Shown here piece by piece: positions 30,191-36,370 of a DNA stretch of 36,716 bases. The notes below the pieces were generated by a model. It worked only from the letters and a program-made list of their open reading frames with translations, had not been told where the DNA came from and made no database searches. The position numbers were made by a program, and so were the translations under genes. Each line of letters starts with the position of its first letter. The first letter of the stretch is position 1. Source of the DNA: a virus. The DNA lies in IMG/VR virus record IMGVR_UViG_3300009428_002742, positions 1 to 36,716 of that record; one strand, written 5' to 3'.

Positions 30191-30943
30191 TTAGCCCTCC
30201 CAATTTTCTATATGCTTAATATATTCTGACATTGAATGGTCGGAAAAATTATCAATTTTTCCTTTTTTAATTCCCATCCACATACCTCTATATTGATCTT
30301 TTATTCTTTGCCATGCTGTTAATGGTCTTAAATTGCCATATGCATTAATATAATGTTCTTCTCCGCAATGTCTAAATCCCATAATACGCAGTGGAACTCT
30401 TGTAACAATATCATTATTGTTTACCCATCTATAGTGTTTGGTGCAAAAACTTTTTACATAAGTTGGCCAGCCAACTCTTGGAGAACCAAATGTATGTAAT
30501 TCAATAGGATTGTTTAAATCAATGTTACATTCGGCTCTATTTGCCATAATTGTAGCCATTGCTGCACCTAATGAATGACCGCATATCCACAAGTCTTTAG
30601 TAACATTTGTTTTACGAATAATATCTTCTTGTACCATTGGCCAGATATCGTCAACTTCTGTTTTAAATCCTTTGTGAACTCGCGAAACTGTTTCGGCCAT
30701 AACTGGAATAGCTCGCAAATCAGCTTTAATATCATTAAATGCAGTAGGTTCTGTGCCTCTACATGCAATTACTAAATCTGTTTTATTTTGGAATCGCCAA
30801 GCTTGAGCACCATCTTTGTTATAAAATTCAATGGTAGTAAACCCTAGTTTTTTTGCTTGTTTAGTAGCATCATTACTATAAGCTAATTCTGCTAATTTTG
30901 CAAATAATAGACTACGTTCCTTTAGTGTCTTTTCTTTTATCAT
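30191..30943 (-). CDS. class 3 lipase
   Basis: A 250-residue alpha/beta-hydrolase with the class 3 lipase signature. The nucleophile elbow G-H-S-L-G is at 122-126 (S124), preceded by VIACRGTEP (58-66, oxyanion region). A TFGSPRVG (151-158) strand, N-D-I (177-179, D178) and H197 (EEHY) are candidate catalytic Asp and His. All three residues appear intact. It has no signal peptide. It stands between a holin-like gene and a membrane-protein gene next to spanins and endolysin, so it may attack phospholipids of host membranes at lysis; that link is inference. It overlaps the 102-residue gene by 32 bp. Confidence 0.85.
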   Translation of the reverse strand: MIKEKTLKERSLLFAKLAELAYSNDATKQAKKLGFTTIEFYNKDGAQAWRFQNKTDLVIACRGTEPTAFNDIKADLRAIPVMAETVSRVHKGFKTEVDDIWPMVQEDIIRKTNVTKDLWICGHSLGAAMATIMANRAECNIDLNNPIELHTFGSPRVGWPTYVKSFCTKHYRWVNNNDIVTRVPLRIMGFRHCGEEHYINAYGNLRPLTAWQRIKDQYRGMWMGIKKGKIDNFSDHSMSEYIKHIENWEG

Positions 30944-31220
30944 TATTGCCCTCTAAATCTTTTAATCGAATTTCAATTTCGTCTATCTTTTTAGTTACAT
31001 GCGGATACTTTTTACGCCATGCATCCTTAGGTTGTTGTAGCCAAGTCCATCCCCATCGACTAACTAAAAAATCAACAGTTAAATCAAACTTAGCATATAA
31101 CCATAACCCTAACCGTGTGCCTTGAAAGTATGTTGAAAATGCAAGACCAAATAACGATCCAATTAACGCTGTATAAATCCATAGACGATCGTCTGTCATT
31201 CTCTCAATCATATCCCACAT
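30912..31220 (-). CDS. membrane protein of lysis cassette
   Basis: A 102-residue protein. It has one long or two short membrane segments near 13-55 (WIYTALIGSLFGLAFSTYF; LGLWLYAKFDLTVDFL), a Trp-rich turn (RWGWTWLQQ), then a charged coiled-coil tail (KKIDEIEIRLKDLEG). No signal peptide. It is read between the o-spanin and the lipase, overlapping the lipase gene by 32 bp. It could be a holin, antiholin or another lysis membrane protein; its pattern is familiar from marine phages with no known function. AATAAATA lies 25 bases upstream. Confidence 0.6.
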   Translation of the reverse strand: MWDMIERMTDDRLWIYTALIGSLFGLAFSTYFQGTRLGLWLYAKFDLTVDFLVSRWGWTWLQQPKDAWRKKYPHVTKKIDEIEIRLKDLEGNNDKRKDTKGT

Positions 31221-31245
31221 AGTAATCCCTCAATTTATCTATCTG

Positions 31246-31253
31246 TATTTATT
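31246..31253 (-). promoter_or_regulatory. late promoter -10 motif AATAAATA
   Basis: AATAAATA on the minus strand, 25 bases before the ATG at 31220 and followed by a TGAGGGA ribosome site. Spacing fits a late promoter for the membrane protein, lipase and holin-like genes. Confidence 0.55.
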
Positions 31254-31638
31254 CTATAGTTTCATTAGATGTAAGTGCATTTTCGTAATACACAATAATT
31301 TTAGATTGTTGATCTAAGTATCTTCGTAGATCGGCAATATTTAGTGCAAGATTTTCGTAATCCTTCATAGAAAGTACAACATAAGCAAGTTCGCCATGCT
31401 CGTCAGTAAAATCTTTTACAAATTTTTCATAATTGTCTTTAGTCACAACGTAAATACGAGTGTCAACTAAGTCAATTGGTTTTGGCCGGCTTGCTATCGG
31501 TACTGATACTTTCTGTATCTGTGTTACTATCTTCACTTCCGGCTCCGGTCTTAGGCTGCAACCAGTTAGGAAGAGGAGTACTGCCGTTCCCGCCAGTACT
31601 AGTTTCAAGTTCTCGCCATAGTTTAGCTGTAGCACCAT
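31249..31638 (-). CDS. lipoprotein, probable o-spanin
   Basis: A 129-residue protein with a short signal sequence (AGTAVLLFLTGC) ending in a lipobox L-T-G-C; C27 would be acylated. It is followed by SLRPEPEVKIVTQIQKVSVP. The C-terminal part is mixed alpha/beta, and longer than Rz1-type o-spanins, which are usually below 100 residues. It begins inside the i-spanin frame and overlaps it by 167 bp, the classical Rz/Rz1 arrangement. Spanins fuse the two membranes at the last step of lysis. An AAGGATGA ribosome site precedes the ATG. It could be another lipoprotein, but context is strong. Confidence 0.65.
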   Translation of the reverse strand: MVLQLNYGENLKLVLAGTAVLLFLTGCSLRPEPEVKIVTQIQKVSVPIASRPKPIDLVDTRIYVVTKDNYEKFVKDFTDEHGELAYVVLSMKDYENLALNIADLRRYLDQQSKIIVYYENALTSNETIE

Positions 31639-31960
31639 TCATCCTTTCTTCTAAATCATCACTATCTTTTATAGCATCTTGTACTAGATCTAATTCACGT
31701 AATCGTTTTCGTAAATTATCGCCATACGCTTCGGCTACTTGTAACTCAGATTGTAGTCTTGCTGTACGCTTTGCATTTTTTACAGCTTCCTCTTGTAGTA
31801 CTTCGATACTAGATTCAGCTGTGTCAAAAGCAACTTCGAGTTTTGCGTTATTACTGTGCAATACAGCAATGCGTTCCTGTGTTTGCTTGTAATACCAAGC
31901 ACCAACACTGCCCATTGCTAATGTTAACATAAAAAATATAATGGCTAACTTTGCACCCAT
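31472..31960 (-). CDS. probable i-spanin (Rz-like)
   Basis: A 162-residue protein. Residues 4-23 form an N-terminal membrane anchor (KLAIIFFMLTLAMGSVGAWY), then a charged coiled coil to about 95 (LEVAFDTAESSIEVLQEEAVK and onward). The rest is a flexible Ser/Thr/Asp-rich tail (SEDSNTDTESISTDSK). This matches the inner-membrane spanin topology with the periplasmic coiled coil. The lipoprotein gene overlaps its 3' part, and the endolysin gene lies 5 bp upstream. Rz-like proteins are diverse, so the call rests on topology and gene order. Confidence 0.65.
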   Translation of the reverse strand: MGAKLAIIFFMLTLAMGSVGAWYYKQTQERIAVLHSNNAKLEVAFDTAESSIEVLQEEAVKNAKRTARLQSELQVAEAYGDNLRKRLRELDLVQDAIKDSDDLEERMNGATAKLWRELETSTGGNGSTPLPNWLQPKTGAGSEDSNTDTESISTDSKPAKTN

Positions 31961-31965
31961 CCTGC

Positions 31966-32814
31966 CTATCCTAGTAACTTTCCCAAAGTTTTTGGTCCAA
32001 CTATTCCGTCAGCAGTTAACCCTTTTGCTTTTTGCCATTTTTTAATAACACGTTCTGTTCCGGGTCCAAAGATACCATCTGCAGGAGAAATATCAAGCTT
32101 TTCTTGTACTTCAGCTACAAGTTGTCCACGTGAACCTTTACGTACAGTTTGATTATAGTCAGTTCCTGGTTCTTCGTATCCGCCACCTAGTACATCGAGT
32201 GCATGAATATAATGTTTTTTACGATCTTCAAGACCAATTGTTCCGCCATTAATTCTTTTGGTCATACCGACAATATCTTGATTATCGCAATATTTGTTTA
32301 TGTTATTAGTATCCCAAAACCAACATGCTGAATCTAACGCACCTTTTTTAGTACGCACATATTCAACTGCATCAGTTGGTGTCATTTCAACTGCTTCGCT
32401 GAATTTTGTATAATTATATCTGCCTGTAAGTTGTAATATGCCGCCACCCCGAAATCTCCAGCCGTCACCAGAAGCGGTGTTGCCGTTGTCCATTCTGCTT
32501 GCGTAAATAACGTTAGCAATTTTTTCAGGTTGTCTATGATAATCATTTGCATCTCTTCCAGCACGTTTAAAATATTTTGGAAAAATAGTATTAAGTGCTT
32601 TTGCACTATAATTTAAGTTTTCGCTTAGTACACGAAATCCAGCAGATTCGTGCCCACATTGTGCTACAAATCCAGCAACACGTTCAATAGTATCTACTTC
32701 CCAGAGTGGCAATATTTCGCACATTGCATGATACCAATCTTTCCAATCATCTCTGTGGATTAACTCTTCAGCCATCCACTCTTCAAATTCAAATTTAAAA
32801 TGTTCTTTTGCCAT
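31966..32814 (-). CDS. endolysin: GH19 chitinase-like/lysozyme plus peptidoglycan-binding domain
   Basis: A 282-residue protein. Its GH19-type catalytic domain (about 30-205) has AQCGHESAGFR with the general acid E55, then SGDGWRFRGGGILQLTGRYNY and FWDTNN. A C-terminal PG_binding_1 domain (about 220-282: VQEKLDISPADGIFGPGTE, then QKAKGLTADGIVGPKTL) anchors it to the wall. It would hydrolyse the glycan backbone of host peptidoglycan. No signal peptide, so holin-dependent export is expected. It starts where the Cys-rich mini-gene ends (TAATG) and precedes the i-spanin. Confidence 0.88.
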   Translation of the reverse strand: MAKEHFKFEFEEWMAEELIHRDDWKDWYHAMCEILPLWEVDTIERVAGFVAQCGHESAGFRVLSENLNYSAKALNTIFPKYFKRAGRDANDYHRQPEKIANVIYASRMDNGNTASGDGWRFRGGGILQLTGRYNYTKFSEAVEMTPTDAVEYVRTKKGALDSACWFWDTNNINKYCDNQDIVGMTKRINGGTIGLEDRKKHYIHALDVLGGGYEEPGTDYNQTVRKGSRGQLVAEVQEKLDISPADGIFGPGTERVIKKWQKAKGLTADGIVGPKTLGKLLG

Positions 32815-32984
32815 TATTTATTTTCCTCTAAGTTGGTGCAATTTTTACAACTGCATTGGTGACAAATCTTAGTTGTTATTGGTGGACTGTCGTAGTTTTG
32901 TAAATCTTGATAATATGGTAGTCCACAATGAGATATTCTTCCGCAATTTTGACAATAAGATATTCTGTTATGTTCTTTCAACAA
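32814..32984 (-). CDS. small Cys-rich, zinc-ribbon-like protein
   Basis: The 152 bp gap between the endolysin and the 238-residue gene is open in one minus frame (about 56 residues, TTG start at 32984 or 32981). It encodes two Cys clusters: Y-C-Q-N-C-G-R-I-S-H-C-G and I-C-H-Q-C-S-C-K-N-C, a zinc-ribbon-like CxxC...CxxCxCxxC pattern. Its TAA overlaps the endolysin ATG (TAATG), the junction type seen throughout. An AAGGA lies 11-14 bases before the TTG. No ATG is present. It is probably missed by ORF finders because of its length and start codon. Function unknown. Confidence 0.5.
   Translation of the reverse strand: MLKEHNRISYCQNCGRISHCGLPYYQDLQNYDSPPITTKICHQCSCKNCTNLEENK
32815..32822 (-). promoter_or_regulatory. 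late motif AATAAATA at endolysin start
   Basis: AATAAATA directly abuts the endolysin ATG on the minus strand, and a GAGGA lies just upstream of the motif. As a promoter it would start within the coding sequence; it may instead be coincidental, since it encodes the last codons (N-K-stop) of the Cys-rich mini-gene. Confidence 0.25.
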
Positions 32985-33684
32985 CTAGGGTATAATCCTT
33001 ATTTTCAAAGGTTAATGTTTTGTTACCATATTTAGTAACATTATAGTCTCCGATATATTTTGTTAAAAACAATATTTCTGCATAATCATTCATGTTTATA
33101 CGATCAGTAATACTTTCGTACATATCGTTATTTTTGCCAAAGTCCTTAATTACTAAGGAAACAGGATTGGCATATGCTTTTTTTAATGTAAGTATATTAT
33201 CATTAAGTGATACTTCATTTAAAAAACTTTTGTTAAAAAAATTATCAGTATTATTTAAGTTTGATTCTGAAACAATTGAATCGTACATTTTTGTATCTGT
33301 TGGAATATGCAATGATAACATTTCAATATTAACTGGAAAACTTTTAAATCCTTTATAGTATCTAAATTTAAATTTATTTCGATTTGTTAATTTTTTAATC
33401 CCATCAACTAGTTCTAATATATTCTCTGGTAGGCTAGCATTTCGTTGCATCTCAACAAATACTTTATACATACCGTCATCTAGTTCGCCAGTACTTTGAC
33501 TAGCATCAAGTACAAAACTATATCCACTTTCAATAAATGAAACAAGATCGTTTGCAGCAGACTCATACGAAACAGTAAAACTTAATACCACAATGTCAGA
33601 ATCGTTGCCCATTTTGCTTTTATAACTGTCTACATGAAATATTTTATAAACGAGATCTTGAAGATCACCTTGACGAAGTGCCAT
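32968..33684 (-). CDS. conserved marine phage protein, possibly structural
   Basis: A 238-residue protein. It starts MALRQGDLQDLVYKIFHVDSYKSK, then VVLSFTVSYESAANDLVSFIE and a KFKFRYYKGFKSFPVNIEML region. The second half is beta-rich (NPVSLVIKDFG; TLTFENKDYTLVVERT). I associate this N-terminal pattern with conserved proteins of T4-like marine phages of unknown role. There is no membrane segment or Cys. It is co-translated with the 181-residue gene upstream (shared base at 33684). A virion role is inferred from late-type control and neighbours. Confidence 0.65.
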   Translation of the reverse strand: MALRQGDLQDLVYKIFHVDSYKSKMGNDSDIVVLSFTVSYESAANDLVSFIESGYSFVLDASQSTGELDDGMYKVFVEMQRNASLPENILELVDGIKKLTNRNKFKFRYYKGFKSFPVNIEMLSLHIPTDTKMYDSIVSESNLNNTDNFFNKSFLNEVSLNDNILTLKKAYANPVSLVIKDFGKNNDMYESITDRINMNDYAEILFLTKYIGDYNVTKYGNKTLTFENKDYTLVVERT

Positions 33685-34229
33685 TATAATTCCGCTCCTT
33701 CAATTCCGCCTGCATCAAGATCGTCTACTGGCTGTTCTGCCTGCATTTGATCTTGCACTTGCATTTGTTTATCTTCAACTTCTTCTTCAGCTTTATCTTG
33801 TGTTGCTAATGTAGAACTATACATATCACTTAATAATTTAATAGGCATTTTGATTTCAACAATCCATATTGGTAATCGTTCTAGTATTCCTTTTTTAGTA
33901 CCAGGTCGAATGTCTGAAGGTTTTTTAATTTTTTTAGGTCTAACTACATGAGACTTTTGATATGATAGTTGACAATCGTAGTCTAATAGTCTTTTACCGC
34001 CCATAGGATCCGGCATTGACTTTCTCGGCCATGATACTTTTATTGATACCCAGTGCCTACTTATAGTTGGACCGGACACAATTTCTCCATCTTTCCAGTT
34101 ATCGTATACGTATAGATCTAGCTCATCAAGAACTCTCTCCATATCTTTTAAGATAGAAAATGAAGTGTTATTATCGTAAATATTTGCAATATTTTTTATG
34201 ATATCAATTTCGTCTAAAATATTTGTCAT
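33684..34229 (-). CDS. conserved marine phage protein, possibly structural
   Basis: A 181-residue protein: MTNILDEIDIIKNIANIYDN, then a core FSILKDMERVLDELDLYVYDNWKDGEIV with the conserved-looking SRHWVSIKVSWP, then a region GKRLLDYDCQLSYQKSHVV. The C-terminal tail is acidic and Gln-rich (EEEVEDKQMQVQDQMQAE). The pattern resembles a conserved marine T4-like phage protein without known role. GATAAATA lies 24 bases upstream with a TTAGGAAAA ribosome site, fitting late expression. No membrane segment. Confidence 0.65.
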   Translation of the reverse strand: MTNILDEIDIIKNIANIYDNNTSFSILKDMERVLDELDLYVYDNWKDGEIVSGPTISRHWVSIKVSWPRKSMPDPMGGKRLLDYDCQLSYQKSHVVRPKKIKKPSDIRPGTKKGILERLPIWIVEIKMPIKLLSDMYSSTLATQDKAEEEVEDKQMQVQDQMQAEQPVDDLDAGGIEGAEL

Positions 34230-34253
34230 GGGTTTTCCTAAGTATTACATACT

Positions 34254-34261
34254 TATTTATC
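34254..34261 (-). promoter_or_regulatory. late promoter -10 motif GATAAATA
   Basis: GATAAATA on the minus strand, 24 bases before the ATG at 34229 and ahead of a TTAGGAAAA ribosome site. It would drive the virion and lysis block leftward, in the divergent region shared with phoH. Confidence 0.6.
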
Positions 34262-34326
34262 ATTATGTGTTTTCAATGTATATAGTTTATTATTATGTCT
34301 TTTGGTTAAATACAAATGCAGGGGAG

Positions 34327-34351
34327 GAGTTTTCCTGTAATAGGAAAATTC
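34327..34351 (+). promoter_or_regulatory. hairpin in the phoH leader
   Basis: GAGTTTTCCT-gtaat-AGGAAAATTC forms a 10 bp stem (one G-U) in the 5' leader of phoH, before the AGAGGAG ribosome site. There is no T-run after it, so it is not a terminator; it may stabilise the mRNA or control translation. The rest of the 150 bp divergent region is AT-rich; I see no convincing plus-strand promoter, only weak matches such as TATAGT near 34281. Confidence 0.5.
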
Positions 34352-34379
34352 ACCCTGAATCCATAAAGAGGAGACATTA

Positions 34380-35114
34380 ATGGGTAAAGCTAGAGCCGCT
34401 AAAAGGCAAGCAACTTTTCAAAAAAAAAGTAACAACAACGTTGTTACTCTAAACACAGTCCTTCCTAAAAAGAATAAAAATGTTCAGATATTACCAAGGA
34501 ATAAAAATCAAGAAACATATGTACTAACCCTAACTGATCCGGAAAAAGATATAGTCTTTGGTATTGGACCAGCAGGAACTGGCAAAACTATGCTGGCGTG
34601 CCAAGTAGCAGTCCAGTCATTTTTTTCAAAAGAAGTTGATAAAATTATAGTTACTCGTCCAGCAGTAAGTACTGATGAAGATCTAGGATTTCTACCCGGT
34701 ACACTAGAAGAAAAAATGGCGCCTTGGACTAGGCCTATTTTTGATGTGTTTCGACAATATTTTTATGCTAATGAAATTGAAAGTATGATAAAAGAAGGAG
34801 TAATAGAAATATCTCCGTTAGCATACATGAGAGGAAGAACATTTAAAGATGCATATATAATTGCAGACGAAATGCAAAATGCAACGCCAAACCAAATGAA
34901 AATGTTATTAACTCGCATTGGTGATAATAGTAAAATGGTTGTTACTGGTGATCTAGCACAAGCAGATCGAATAAAGGATAATGGGTTAGTAGATTTTATT
35001 AATCAATTTCATCGATCATCTAGTTCAAAAATTGCAACAGTTCAATTCCACCAAAAAGATATTGAACGTCATGATGTTGTAAAAGAAGTACTCAAAATTT
35101 ATGGTGATGAGTAG
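34380..35114 (+). CDS. phoH: PhoH-like ATPase
   Basis: A 244-residue protein and the only plus-strand gene in the window. The Walker A GPAGTGKT is at 63-70 and Walker B IIADE with MQNA at about 160-168 (PhoH signature DEMQNA). A basic N-terminal region (MGKARAAKRQATFQKK) precedes it. PhoH proteins are P-loop NTPases common in marine phages, sometimes linked to phosphate stress and RNA metabolism, with an unproven role. An AGAGGAG site lies before the ATG. It is divergent from the late block and convergent with the thyX group, with its own terminator overlapping the neighbour's 3' end. Confidence 0.93.
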   Translation: MGKARAAKRQATFQKKSNNNVVTLNTVLPKKNKNVQILPRNKNQETYVLTLTDPEKDIVFGIGPAGTGKTMLACQVAVQSFFSKEVDKIIVTRPAVSTDEDLGFLPGTLEEKMAPWTRPIFDVFRQYFYANEIESMIKEGVIEISPLAYMRGRTFKDAYIIADEMQNATPNQMKMLLTRIGDNSKMVVTGDLAQADRIKDNGLVDFINQFHRSSSSKIATVQFHQKDIERHDVVKEVLKIYGDE

Positions 35115-35346
35115 AGTATAGGGGGGTTTCCCCTATACCATCTTCTTTTCGTAATTTAGCATCGATTTGTTTCATTGTAGCCGCACTATCGATGCTAAAT
35201 TCATGTATACATGGTTTGTATATTCCTTCCCAACCTGATAGCTCAGTATCGGCTGCAAGATTTGCTAATTTTTTAGTACTGAAAATTCCAGCTAGATATT
35301 TGTGATGATTATCAGTATTTTGAGAAACCATTTCAAGTATATACAT
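35092..35346 (-). CDS. small hypothetical protein
   Basis: An 84-residue protein from the ATG at 35346 (MYILEMVSQNTDNHHKYLAGIF), chosen because the frame upstream would run into thyX. The ATG starts 1 bp after the thyX TAA. It reads YLAGIFSTKKLANLAADTEL, like a small alpha/beta domain, with a basic, His-rich C-terminus. Its 3' end overlaps phoH by 23 bp and contains the terminator hairpin. No family is certain. Confidence 0.5.
   Translation of the reverse strand: MYILEMVSQNTDNHHKYLAGIFSTKKLANLAADTELSGWEGIYKPCIHEFSIDSAATMKQIDAKLRKEDGIGETPLYSTHHHKF
35116..35138 (+). terminator. hairpin terminator of phoH
   Basis: GTATAGGGG-GGTTT-CCCCTATAC forms a perfect 9 bp GC-rich stem directly after the phoH TAG (35114). 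It is followed by a pyrimidine tract CTTCTTTTC on the plus strand. The same stem is read in the last codons of the minus-strand hypothetical gene, so it may also end that convergent transcript, but no T-run follows in that direction. Confidence 0.7.
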
Positions 35347-35347
35347 T

Positions 35348-36025
35348 TTAAATATTATTTGCCAATGGAAAGATTTTTGAAATAACTTTTGCACATGCTA
35401 CAGCAACTTCCATATGTTCTTTTTGTGTTCCGTTAGCACTACGTAAATCAATATAGTGTATCCAGCTACGGATTGTACCATTCATATACAACCGTGTTTT
35501 AGTAAGACCCTCGGGCAATACCTTACGTGCTACTTCTTTTGCTATACCGTTATTAACTGCCCAATCATAAGCCTTGCCTGATGTGTAAATTACATCCTGT
35601 TGCAATTCTTCCCATTTAGTAATTAGTTCAGCCATACCTTCTTGACCAAGATCAATATCAATTGAATTTTGACGATTTTTTGTATCTTGTAATCTAGCTT
35701 CACTTGTAACAAATACTTCGCCCATCTCGCCTGGCTCGGCATATCTTTGTGAAAATTCTTGAAAAGCAAAACTTCTATGTCGTACAATTTGGTGTGCAAT
35801 GTCACGTGTTGTTTCAATTTCAATAACAGCATTAACCATTTCTAATGGTGACCAATGTTGATGTTTAATTAGATACTTAATCAGACGTTCACTTGTCTCT
35901 GTATTAATCTGTGCAGCAGGATTACTTACTTTTGCACAAAATGCAATAAGTTCTTGTAGATCTGTTAATCCTTCTGCTGCAAACTCGTCGGTTGCTTTAC
36001 TGTAGCTAACTAAGCGAACGGCCAT
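35348..36025 (-). CDS. thyX: flavin-dependent thymidylate synthase ThyX
   Basis: A 225-residue protein with the ThyX motif RHR-x7-S at 82-92 (RHRSFAFQEFS), followed by QRYAE and a downstream RKVLPEGLTKTRLYMNGTIRSW that fits the FAD/dUMP-binding region. ThyX makes dTMP from dUMP with methylene-tetrahydrofolate, FAD and NADPH; many phages carry it to raise dTMP for DNA synthesis. Length is usual for the family. It is in one operon with the 59-residue mini-gene and the ferredoxin. An AAAAGGAGAAT ribosome site precedes the ATG. I see no missing catalytic residue. Confidence 0.95.
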   Translation of the reverse strand: MAVRLVSYSKATDEFAAEGLTDLQELIAFCAKVSNPAAQINTETSERLIKYLIKHQHWSPLEMVNAVIEIETTRDIAHQIVRHRSFAFQEFSQRYAEPGEMGEVFVTSEARLQDTKNRQNSIDIDLGQEGMAELITKWEELQQDVIYTSGKAYDWAVNNGIAKEVARKVLPEGLTKTRLYMNGTIRSWIHYIDLRSANGTQKEHMEVAVACAKVISKIFPLANNI

Positions 36026-36189
36026 TCGGTATATTCTCCTTTTAAATTGTCAATTCTATTTTGTAAAAATGTGATTGTAGTATGTATATGTCCAGTGTCG
36101 TGAGGTTGTAGAAGTGTTTTATAGTATCCTAACTCTTCTTCAAGTACATTGACTCTAACAATATCATTTATCAGTGTTTGGTTGTTCAT
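36010..36189 (-). CDS. small hypothetical protein, previously uncalled
   Basis: A 59-residue frame from the ATG at 36189 (MNNQTLINDIVRVNVLEEEL) to a TAG at 36010. It is helical and acidic (VLEEELGYYKTLLQ; IDNLKGEYTEW). An AGGA site lies six bases upstream. It overlaps thyX by 16 bp and the 68-residue gene by 26 bp, filling what would otherwise be a gap. No family is recognised. Confidence 0.6.
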   Translation of the reverse strand: MNNQTLINDIVRVNVLEEELGYYKTLLQPHDTGHIHTTITFLQNRIDNLKGEYTEWPFA

Positions 36190-36370
36190 CTAAGATCCTG
36201 CGCATTGTTTGTGTTGCTGTTGTTTGAAACCATCTTGGTGCTATACTATGTATTATTATAATAGGAACTAATAGTTGCAGGGTTAGTGCAATCTTAACAG
36301 CATGTACCATATGTTTCCACCCGGTCATGTTTACTTCTTGTAAATGGTGTTTACATTGTTTACTTAACAT
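36164..36370 (-). CDS. small membrane protein
   Basis: A 68-residue protein. After a short hydrophilic N-terminus ([20 protein letters not shown]) comes one membrane helix (about 22-41, HAVKIALTLQLLVPIIIIHS), then a polar C-terminus. AAGGTG lies just before the ATG at 36370, which overlaps the ferredoxin TAA (TAATG). The function is unknown; it might be a membrane partner of the ferredoxin, from position only. Confidence 0.5.
   Translation of the reverse strand: MLSKQCKHHLQEVNMTGWKHMVHAVKIALTLQLLVPIIIIHSIAPRWFQTTATQTMRRILDEQPNTDK

Noticed and set aside
34262-34326. Plus-strand promoter for phoH
   Set aside because: Only poor matches were found (for example TATAGT with an 18 base spacer to a weak TTATCA, or a TTAAATA resembling the late motif); none is strong enough to report as a feature.
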